Part shown: in pieces, positions 23,705 through 30,371 of the stretch
How positions within the stretch are numbered: position 1 is the stretch's first letter
Layout of the letters: the number at the start of each line of letters is the position of its first letter
Assembly (NCBI GenBank): GCA_050485645.1
Contig: JBJHBT010000002.1
Span: 62,001-126,000 of the forward strand
DNA: 64,000 bases
Direction: 5' to 3'
Source of the DNA: JBJHBP01 sp050485645
GTDB taxonomy: Bacteria; Pseudomonadota; Gammaproteobacteria; Steroidobacterales; Rariloculaceae
Notes under the pieces: generated by a model
The model's input: the letters and a program-made list of their open reading frames with translations, nothing else
Database searches by the model: none
What the model was told of the DNA's origin: nothing
Program-made: the position numbers and the translations under genes

Positions 23705-24456
23705 TGAACCAGACCCGCGATCTTACCCACCAGGAAGTGTCCGAGCTGCTGCCATGGCTTGCGAACGGCACACTGTCCGACGACGAATGTCAGCTCGTCG
23801 ACGCTCACCTGCACCACTGTGAACACTGCCGGCAGGACCTCGAACAGCATTCGTCACTGGCCAGGCTGATGCAGCAGCTGCAGCCCGAACACGCCACGCT
23901 GCCTGCCGACGAGGCTCGCCAGCGGGTGGATTTACTGCTGGAACGGGCCGACCCGTCAGGCCGTCACGGCTCGCAGCCTCCTCCGACTCCGTTGCCGCCA
24001 ATCCGTAGCCGGGCTGCCGGGGCACACGGCCATTCATCACCGCGAATCTCGCCGCGCACTTCGCCGCGAGCACGTCCGGGCGGGCTGCGGCCGTGGTGGC
24101 TGCCGGCGCGTTGGCAGCGCATGGCACTTGCTGCCGGCATGCTCGCCTGCGCGCTCATCATCGTCATTGCCCTGCCGCCGTCGCGTGAAGCGCCGCCCGG
24201 GCAGTTCACCACGCTGTCCGATCCTGGCGCCCTGGCTCCGGGGCACTACATCCGGGTCGTGTTCCAGCCCGAACTCGACGGCGATACGATCGCGCATACC
24301 ATCGGCCAGGTGGGAGCAGGCATCACTGCCGGACCAACCGCCCGGGGCGTTTACACCCTGGCGGTTGACGCCACGACGGCGCCGGTGGCGTTGCGTACAC
24401 TGCAGGCATCTCCTCTGGTGCTGTTTGCAGAGGCTGTGTACATCGGGGATCCATAG
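23704..24456 (+). CDS. zinc-finger anti-sigma factor with periplasmic C-terminal domain
   Basis: 250-residue predicted single-pass membrane protein. Cytoplasmic residues about 1-90 hold the anti-sigma zinc finger, with the Hx(3)Cx(2)C pattern in AHLHHCEHCRQDL. A proline/arginine-rich linker follows, then one membrane helix (MALAAGMLACALIIVIAL, near 140-158). The periplasmic 80 residues (GHYIRVVFQPELDGDTIAHT ... GVYTLAVDATTAP ... SPLVLFAEAVYIG) resemble the ferredoxin-like propeptide/I9 inhibitor domain of subtilisins. That is suggestive, because a subtilisin-like protease is encoded by the next gene with no gap. ATG at 23704 chosen; a GTG three bases earlier is equally possible. Confidence 0.85.
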   Translation: MNQTRDLTHQEVSELLPWLANGTLSDDECQLVDAHLHHCEHCRQDLEQHSSLARLMQQLQPEHATLPADEARQRVDLLLERADPSGRHGSQPPPTPLPPIRSRAAGAHGHSSPRISPRTSPRARPGGLRPWWLPARWQRMALAAGMLACALIIVIALPPSREAPPGQFTTLSDPGALAPGHYIRVVFQPELDGDTIAHTIGQVGAGITAGPTARGVYTLAVDATTAPVALRTLQASPLVLFAEAVYIGDP

Positions 24457-25905
24457 ATGAGATCACGCCGGCGCATATGGCTGGTGCTGTTGCTGGTCGT
24501 CGCGGGCCACCCGGCCTTCGCACAGGACAGCGCGCAACCGACCGCCGGATCACTCGCCGAATCAGCCGCACCGGCTTGGTCCGCCGACCAGCTCGCGAGC
24601 CTGGGTTCACTGAACCGGCCCGGGCACCACGTACTGGTGACGCTCGCCGATCCGCAGGCAGGCCGCCCCGATTTTCGCGGTCGCCCCGGCCCCACCTACA
24701 TGCGCGGTACCCCCTACAGCGTATCGCCAACGGTTCGCCGTGCAGCCCGCCGACTCGCCGGCGAATTCGATCTGGAACCACTGATCGACTGGCCGATCCC
24801 CGCCTTGCAGCTTTACTGTCTGGTATTTCTGGTTCCCGAATCCGCGGACCTCGAAGCGGTGCTGGATGACCTCCGCGCACATGATCAGGTGCGCTCGGCC
24901 GAACCCCTGCATGTGTACGAGACGCAGTCGGCCCCCGCAGTGCGCTACGATGATCCCTACGCCCACCTTCAGCATGCACTGGACACCCTGCGCATCCCGT
25001 CGGCGCACGCGTGGTCCACCGGCCGTGGTGTCGACATCGCAATCATCGATACCGGCGCGGACGCCAGTCATCCCGACCTGCGCAACCGGGTTGTCACGCA
25101 GAAGAACTTTGTCACGCCGGGCAGTCGGCACGTCACCGCCGAGCATCACGGCACGACCGTCGCCGGCGTGATCGCCGCGGATGCGAACAATGGCATCGGC
25201 ATCGTGGGCATTGCACCGGACTCGCGACTGCACATACTGCGTGCGTGCTGGCAGACCCGCCCGGAGGATGCGGCGCTGTGCAACAGCTTCACGCTCGCGC
25301 AGGCACTGTCACATGCGCTGGATTCGGGCGTATCGGTCATCAACCTCAGTCTCGGTGGCCCACCGGATACACTGCTGTCGTGGCTGGTGGAAGCCGCGCT
25401 GGCACAGGGCACTGTCGTGGTCGCCGCGGCGCCGCCTCCGGGGCGACCCGCCGGATTTCCATCGGCCGTGCCCGGCGTGCTGGTGGTGGCGGCGGCGGAG
25501 AGCGCAGCCGGGTACGGCGACGCACCACCACACTGGCTGCACGCGCCGGGCGAAGACATTCTCGCCACGGCGCCCGGCAACGCCTACGACTACCGGTCGG
25601 GCAGTTCGCTGTCCGCCGCGATTGTCAGCGGCATCACCGCGCTGTTGCGTTCCGGCAGACCGGAGATCACCGCATCGGACATCGGCCCGGCACTGACCGG
25701 CAGTCGGGTGGCGCCGGGCGAACCCGTGAATGCCTGCAGGGCGCTGACGCTGCTGAGCAGTCACATGCCCTGCGACGTCGACGTCAGAATGCCACCGTCA
25801 GACTTCCGACCCACCGTGGCCCCGCGGCGGCGCCGCCGTAGCCACCGCCATAGAAACGCTGACTGTCGTAGCGGCGCAGGTCCATCGTCACCCGCGACCA
25901 GGTAA
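24457..25905 (+). CDS. exported subtilisin-like (S8) serine protease
   Basis: 482 residues with a signal peptide (WLVLLLVVAGHPAFA). A propeptide-like region (about 55-160) precedes the S8 domain: aspartate in IAIIDTGADASHPDLRN (near 199), histidine in EHHGTTVAGVIA (near 230) and serine in SGSSLSAAIVSG (near 383). Family members usually have an oxyanion-hole asparagine after the VVVAAGN strand; here the strand reads VVVAAAPPPG, so that residue appears lost. The last 40 residues, rich in arginine and serine, are read opposite the end of the TorF-type gene and look like stop-codon read-on. It directly follows the anti-sigma gene, whose periplasmic domain may be its ligand or substrate. Confidence 0.87.
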   Translation: MRSRRRIWLVLLLVVAGHPAFAQDSAQPTAGSLAESAAPAWSADQLASLGSLNRPGHHVLVTLADPQAGRPDFRGRPGPTYMRGTPYSVSPTVRRAARRLAGEFDLEPLIDWPIPALQLYCLVFLVPESADLEAVLDDLRAHDQVRSAEPLHVYETQSAPAVRYDDPYAHLQHALDTLRIPSAHAWSTGRGVDIAIIDTGADASHPDLRNRVVTQKNFVTPGSRHVTAEHHGTTVAGVIAADANNGIGIVGIAPDSRLHILRACWQTRPEDAALCNSFTLAQALSHALDSGVSVINLSLGGPPDTLLSWLVEAALAQGTVVVAAAPPPGRPAGFPSAVPGVLVVAAAESAAGYGDAPPHWLHAPGEDILATAPGNAYDYRSGSSLSAAIVSGITALLRSGRPEITASDIGPALTGSRVAPGEPVNACRALTLLSSHMPCDVDVRMPPSDFRPTVAPRRRRRSHRHRNADCRSGAGPSSPATR

Positions 25906-26455
25906 CCGACGCGCCGACATCCCAGTGGTAGTAGCGATCGGCACCCAGCGCCGCAAGGTCATTGCGACCGATCGCCCCGCTGAATACCCAGCCACCGGGC
26001 AATGAATGTCGCCCTGCGATCTGAAGATGCCGGCCGGCTCGACCACTGCCATAGGTATCGGGGCTGTACCCGGCTTCGAGAAACAGCAGCCCCCGCCACT
26101 GTGCGCCGAGCAGCCACTCGCTGTAATCGTAGCGGCGCTGGGCACGCGCGCCAGGATAGGTGTAGCGCATCAGGGTTGCGGTCCCGGACCAGTCGCCCAC
26201 CAGATCGCGATGGTAGCCCGCATAGATGTCGACTTCGTTCCGCCTGCGACCGCCTGCGACGCTGTCGATGGCGATGCGGCTGCCCCAGATACCCGCAAAG
26301 ACGCCCGAGCCGTGCTGATAGTCGAGCGCCGCCTGCAGTACGGCTTGGTGACCGGACGCCGCCAGACCCCGGGCTATGTATTCACTGGTGAGCGTGACGC
26401 GGGAACTGAGCTGCCCGGCCGCGGCCGCGCTGCCGGCAAGCAGGGCAACGGCCAT
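25784..26455 (-). CDS. TorF-type (TIGR02001-like) outer-membrane protein
   Basis: 223 residues from the ATG at 26455; a TTG at 26470 would add MRSAA and give a better signal-peptide start. After the signal peptide (MAVALLAGSAAAA) the protein is a series of beta strands beginning SSRVTLTSEYIARGLAASGHQAVLQAALDYQH, the signature of the TIGR02001 family, and including SGVFAGIWGS, RRNEVDIYAGY and the barrel-like end WVGSLTVAF. Role unknown; members are called putative porins. Its 3-prime end overlaps the S8 protease gene tail-to-tail by 122 bases. The frame is open upstream through a run of alanine codons made of (GCA)n but shows no homology there. Confidence 0.8.
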   Translation of the reverse strand: MAVALLAGSAAAAGQLSSRVTLTSEYIARGLAASGHQAVLQAALDYQHGSGVFAGIWGSRIAIDSVAGGRRRNEVDIYAGYHRDLVGDWSGTATLMRYTYPGARAQRRYDYSEWLLGAQWRGLLFLEAGYSPDTYGSGRAGRHLQIAGRHSLPGGWVFSGAIGRNDLAALGADRYYHWDVGASVTWSRVTMDLRRYDSQRFYGGGYGGAAAGPRWVGSLTVAF

Positions 26456-26540
26456 TGCCGCCGAGCGCAAAAGCCAGCCGACGGTGGCGCGGGCACGGGT
26501 GCGAGCAACGACAGGAGCACGGGACGGAGCACGCAGGCAT

Positions 26541-26563
26541 GCAGCAGCAGCAGCAGCAGCAGC
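26541..26563. repeat. (GCA)n trinucleotide repeat
   Basis: About seven and a half uninterrupted GCA/CAG units. It lies just upstream of the TorF-type coding start, in the frame that would encode polyalanine if translation began further up. A slippage-prone tract of this kind could alter the spacing of upstream signals. Confidence 0.85.
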
Positions 26564-26650
26564 AAAACGCAGGCGGTCGAACCGCCACGGACGGATATCG
26601 GCGCAGCCGATGTGCTGATACAATGCGGCTGGTTTTCGCGCCATAAGCAC

Positions 26651-26656
26651 TATAAT
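26651..26656 (+). promoter_or_regulatory. -10 box of the tRNA-Pro gene
   Basis: A perfect TATAAT ends eight bases before the first base of the tRNA. CTGGTT at 26629-26634 is 16 bases upstream and is a weak -35 candidate. Confidence 0.6.
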
Positions 26657-26664
26657 GGCCGGAT

Positions 26665-26741
26665 CGGGGTGTAGCTCAGCCTGGTAGAGCACTGCCTTCG
26701 GGAGGCAGGGGCCGTAGGTTCAAATCCTATCACCCCGACCA
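26665..26741 (+). tRNA. tRNA-Pro (anticodon CGG)
   Basis: The cloverleaf closes completely. The acceptor stem CGGGGTG pairs with CACCCCG. The D arm is GCTC with GAGC, and the anticodon stem is CTGCC with GGCAG around the loop TTCGGGA. The anticodon CGG reads CCG, and the T arm is GTAGG, TTCAAAT, CCTAT. Discriminator A and an encoded CCA end the gene. Proline CCG is a common codon in GC-rich genomes. Confidence 0.97.
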
Positions 26742-26764
26742 TCGATACCGACAACACGATGGTC
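26737..26764 (+). terminator. inverted repeat at the tRNA end
   Basis: GACCATCG at 26737-26744, which includes the tRNA 3-prime CCA, and CGATGGTC at 26757-26764 can pair around 12 bases. It could be a terminator or processing signal; there is no T-run. Confidence 0.35.
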
Positions 26765-26780
26765 ACAGGTCCACTGCCGT

Positions 26781-27614
26781 TCAGTCGGCATCCGGCAACG
26801 AACGGTCACAGTAGCTGGCCAGCGCCACCCTTCCCATACACACCGGCTGATCGTGCGGCTGTGCATCGAGAAACGCACGGAACGCCTGCATGCCTGGCTG
26901 CTCCATACCGCGGGCAAGTCCCCATTCAAATATCACCTCGTACATGGCCTCGCAGCGATCGCGTGGTGAGTTGCCGTATGGACGCAGACCGATAGCGCGC
27001 AGGCCCTCGTCGATCGCATCGGCATCGAGGCCGGCGGACAGACGATCGCAATGCGCCACTGCCCGAAGATGTGCCGCCAGGCGCAGGTCGTGTTCGCTGT
27101 CGAAGTGGTCGGCCCAGCCGGCATTGAGCACTGTGGCCACAGCGGCGGCCGCGTCATCGTCCGCCGGATCAGCGGACGCTGCCAGGTCATCGAACACGCG
27201 CTGCAGGCGCGACAGATACACAGGTGAGCTGATGTCCTCCTCCAGCACGGCACCGTCGCCCTCGGAGACCGTCAGCCACGCATGCGCCCAGACGCGAACG
27301 TCATTGCCCCGTTCGGCGAGCGTGAATCGCAGCTGATGCGCGATCTCACCGCCATGCACCCGTCCGATGCTGATATCCGGGGGCAGGTCGTCGGCATGCA
27401 GCAGCAGCTCGTCACCACGCGCCACGATCACCGAGCACAGCACGGCATTGTCGTCGGGCATCGACACCGCCATGCCGGCGTTGAAGCACTGCCGATGCAG
27501 CGCGGTCACCACCTGTTCCATGGACACGTTGGCGAACCGTCCTTCCGGCTCGATGGCCGCCGCCGTCGCCATGTTCACGGCCATCGCAATGACCGCGACC
27601 GCCCTGATGGTCAT
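26781..27614 (-). CDS. exported protein of unknown function
   Basis: 277 residues. The N-terminus MTIRAVAVIAMAVNMATAAA is a signal peptide. The mature protein has no motif I recognise. It shows an N-terminal mixed part with two cysteines (HRQCFNAG, VLCSVIVARGDELLLHA), then a helical C-terminal half with repeated alanine/aspartate helices (AASADPADDDAAAAVATVL) and two more cysteines near the end. The start overlaps the stop of the K+ channel gene by four bases (ATGA), so the two are co-translated and possibly act together at the cell envelope. Confidence 0.75.
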   Translation of the reverse strand: MTIRAVAVIAMAVNMATAAAIEPEGRFANVSMEQVVTALHRQCFNAGMAVSMPDDNAVLCSVIVARGDELLLHADDLPPDISIGRVHGGEIAHQLRFTLAERGNDVRVWAHAWLTVSEGDGAVLEEDISSPVYLSRLQRVFDDLAASADPADDDAAAAVATVLNAGWADHFDSEHDLRLAAHLRAVAHCDRLSAGLDADAIDEGLRAIGLRPYGNSPRDRCEAMYEVIFEWGLARGMEQPGMQAFRAFLDAQPHDQPVCMGRVALASYCDRSLPDAD

Positions 27615-28537
27615 GGCCTGCTGTCTCGATCGATCCGACCGTTGCGGTCTTCCCGATAGGCAGCGCCGGGATCCGCGGTGCTGCCGACGGCATCGTCTGC
27701 TGCGTGGCGCGCGGCATCATCCGCAGGGCGCGATGCCGGCCCATGCCCGCCACCCCCCATCTGCCGGCGTCGCTGCAGCACATCGCTGAACGCCGAGGCC
27801 AGGATGCCGGTGGGCATCGCGATCAGACCGATACCGGCCACCGCGGTGAGCGCCGCGAACATCCTGCCCATGACGGTCACCGGATAGACATCGCCGTAGC
27901 CTACCGTGGTCAGCGTGACCACCGACCACCAGGCCGCGCGCGGAATGCTGCCGAAGGTATCCGGCTGCCAGGGTCCCTCGAACAGATACAGAAGCGCCGA
28001 TGAAAACACCAGCAGCAGTCCCGCCACCCCGGCGCTCATCGCCAGTTCGAATCGTCGCAACGCCACCGCCTCGCCCAGATTCTGCAATGCCGTGGAGAAA
28101 CGCCCCAGTCTTGCCAGGCGCAGTATCCTCAGCAGTCGCAACAGCCGCAGCAGGAACATGTCCGGGCCGATCAGTGTCAGCAGCACGGGCACGATGGCAA
28201 GCAGGTCCACCAGTGCCCAGAACGACACCATGTAGCGCAGTCGCCCCCACAGCGGATGCGGAAAGCGCGGATCCTCCACCGAGATCCATACGCGCGCCAG
28301 GTATTCGATAAGAAACACCGTGACGAACAGGATTTCCAGCCCGAGCAGCCAGGGTGCCGCCGCCGCCCGTATGGTCGGCTCGGTATCCAGAATCGCGGTA
28401 AGGCTGGCGGCCACGATCAGAATGACAATGATTCTGTTCGGCAGCGACAGCCCCTCGCGCGGCCACGCCCTGGGCGACAGCTGCACAAAGACCCGACGAC
28501 GCAGTGCCGGCGTTACGGGACGCTCATCCTTCATCAT
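27611..28537 (-). CDS. voltage-gated potassium channel (six-helix Kv type)
   Basis: 308-residue inner-membrane ion channel. The voltage-sensor S4 helix is arginine-rich (FLLRLLRLLRILRLARLGRF), and the pore loop carries the potassium filter TVGYGD in WWSVVTLTTVGYGDVYPVT. S6 is AALTAVAGIGLIAMPTGILASAF. The cytoplasmic tail is short and polar (GGGGHGPASRPADDAARHA). The N-terminus starts MMKDERPVTPALRRR; either methionine could initiate. Its stop overlaps the start of the exported 277-residue gene; the UPF0210 gene ends six bases upstream. Confidence 0.92.
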   Translation of the reverse strand: MMKDERPVTPALRRRVFVQLSPRAWPREGLSLPNRIIVILIVAASLTAILDTEPTIRAAAAPWLLGLEILFVTVFLIEYLARVWISVEDPRFPHPLWGRLRYMVSFWALVDLLAIVPVLLTLIGPDMFLLRLLRLLRILRLARLGRFSTALQNLGEAVALRRFELAMSAGVAGLLLVFSSALLYLFEGPWQPDTFGSIPRAAWWSVVTLTTVGYGDVYPVTVMGRMFAALTAVAGIGLIAMPTGILASAFSDVLQRRRQMGGGGHGPASRPADDAARHAADDAVGSTADPGAAYREDRNGRIDRDSRP

Positions 28538-28543
28538 CGCTCA

Positions 28544-29929
28544 TCAGTTGCCCAGCGCCTGTATGGGTGCGGGAATCCGGCCACCACGGGCAATGAATGC
28601 CTCCGATGAATACGTGTTGACCGCGATCACCGGCGCGTGTCCGAGCAATCCCCCGAACTCCACGCGATCACCGATCTGCTTGCCGGGTGCGGGTATCACG
28701 CGCACGGCCGTGGTCTTGTTGTTGATCATGCCGATGGCAGCCTCGTCGGCAATAATGGCCGCGATCGTGGCGGCGCTGGTATCGCCGGGTACCGCGATCA
28801 TGTCCAGACCGACCGAGCACACCGCCGTCATCGCCTCCAGCTTGTCGAAGCTGATTGCACCCAGTTCCGCAGCTTCGATCATGCCCGCGTCTTCTGACAG
28901 CGGAATGAACGCACCCGACAGCCCGCCCACATGACTGGAGGCCATCGCGCCGCCCTTCTTGACGGCATCGTTGAGCATGGCCAGCGCAGCCGTGGTGCCG
29001 TGCGTGCCGACGCGCTCCAGACCCATGGTCTCGAGTATCCGCGCCACGCTGTCGCCCTGCGCCGGCGTCGGTGCCAGCGACACATCGACGATGCCGAACG
29101 GCGTGTCCAGACGCCGTGAGGCCTCACGGCCAACGAGCTCGCCCATGCGTGTGATCTTGAACGCCGTGTGTTTGATCACACTGGCCAGACGCCCGAAATC
29201 CGCCTCCGGCTCCTTGGTCAGCGCACTCGCCACCACGCCGGGTCCGCTGACGCCCACGTTGAGCACCGTGTCCGGTTCGCCAATGCCGTGAAACGCACCG
29301 GCCATGAACGGGTTGTCTTCCACCGCGTTGCAGAACACCACCAGCTTCGCGCAGCCAAGGCCGTCGCGATCGGCGGTACGCGCGGCGGTCGCGACCACGA
29401 CGCGCCCCATCTCGGCCACCGCATCCATGTTGATGCCGGCGCGTGTGGTGCCCACGTTCACCGATGAACACACGCGCTCGGTGATCGAGAGCGCCTCGGG
29501 AATGGAGCGGATCAGGGCCGTGTCACCAGGCGTCATGCCCTTGTGCACCAGCGCCGAATAGCCACCGATGAAATTCACGCCCACTTCCGATGCGGCACGA
29601 TCCAGTGCCTGAGCAATCGTCAGATAGCCGTCCACGCCGCCCGATTCAGCGATCAGCGCCACCGGCGTGACCGAGATGCGCGTGTTGATGACGGGAATAC
29701 CGTAATCGCGTTCGATCTCCCCGCCGACCGCCACCAGCCTTGCGGCCCTGGCACACACCTTGTCGTAGACACGCGTCGCAACGCGCTGCGCCGCTTCGCC
29801 GGCACAGTCCCTGAGGCTGATGCCCATGGTGATGGTGCGTATGTCCAGATGCTCCATCTGCACCATGCGGATGGTTTCAATGATTTCCTGCGAGGAATAA
29901 CGGGACGTCACGGGCCGGCCCTCAGACAC
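28544..29929 (-). CDS. UPF0210 (DUF711, PFL-family) protein
   Basis: 461 residues, the full length for this family. It contains HLDIRTITMGISLRDC near the start, INTRISVTPVALIAE, NFIGGYSALVHKGMTPGD, VNVGTTRAGINMDAVAEMG, and the C-terminal VPGDTSAATIAAIIADEAAIGMINNKTTAVR. The fold is related to anaerobic ribonucleotide reductase/pyruvate-formate-lyase-like barrels, but the reaction is unknown. The conserved partner, an ACT-domain gene (UPF0237), lies directly upstream and overlaps it by eight bases, an order seen across bacteria and archaea. A ligand-controlled enzyme is likely. Confidence 0.93.
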   Translation of the reverse strand: MSEGRPVTSRYSSQEIIETIRMVQMEHLDIRTITMGISLRDCAGEAAQRVATRVYDKVCARAARLVAVGGEIERDYGIPVINTRISVTPVALIAESGGVDGYLTIAQALDRAASEVGVNFIGGYSALVHKGMTPGDTALIRSIPEALSITERVCSSVNVGTTRAGINMDAVAEMGRVVVATAARTADRDGLGCAKLVVFCNAVEDNPFMAGAFHGIGEPDTVLNVGVSGPGVVASALTKEPEADFGRLASVIKHTAFKITRMGELVGREASRRLDTPFGIVDVSLAPTPAQGDSVARILETMGLERVGTHGTTAALAMLNDAVKKGGAMASSHVGGLSGAFIPLSEDAGMIEAAELGAISFDKLEAMTAVCSVGLDMIAVPGDTSAATIAAIIADEAAIGMINNKTTAVRVIPAPGKQIGDRVEFGGLLGHAPVIAVNTYSSEAFIARGGRIPAPIQALGN

Positions 29930-30206
29930 GATGCATGAATTTGAAGACGTCCTCGTGCTGCACGTCGATGCGCACGCCCAGTTGTTCGCCGAGCTCGGCG
30001 AGCTGTCGTTTCAGATCGTCGAAACGCACATTGCTGCCGCCCATGTCGGCCATCAGGATCATCGTGAAGAACTCGCGCAGCGTGGTCTGGGAGATGTCGA
30101 CGATGTTGACGCCGGCCTGCGCCAGCACGGTCGAGACACCAGCAATGATGCCGACCCTGTCCTGACCGATGACGGTCACTATGACGCGATTGGATTTCTC
30201 TTCCAT
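29922..30206 (-). CDS. ACT-domain protein (UPF0237)
   Basis: 94 residues comprising one ACT domain: NRVIVTVIGQDRVGIIAGVS, then VNIVDISQTTLREFFTMILM and a final helix. The domain binds small ligands, often amino acids, at a dimer interface. The gene is always associated with UPF0210 and here overlaps it by eight bases, so a regulatory-subunit role is the best inference. It is related to the N-terminal half of GcvR-like regulators. Confidence 0.9.
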   Translation of the reverse strand: MEEKSNRVIVTVIGQDRVGIIAGVSTVLAQAGVNIVDISQTTLREFFTMILMADMGGSNVRFDDLKRQLAELGEQLGVRIDVQHEDVFKFMHRV

Positions 30207-30371
30207 GGAAAACCTCGTGGGAAACCCGGTGGTGATGCCCGGCCGGCTGCCGGTACCGGCACCCCGGTGGCAGCCGCCGCCGGATCAGGCGGATTGTTCA
30301 TATGTGCCAGCGCCAGCTGGAGCTGTTATGCACGGCATTATCGCGGACGGGCGTGAGAATCTCACCAACTC

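Noticed and set aside
26541..26563. CRISPR-like array
   Set aside because: The GCA run is an uninterrupted trinucleotide repeat without spacers; no CRISPR repeats or cas genes occur in the window.
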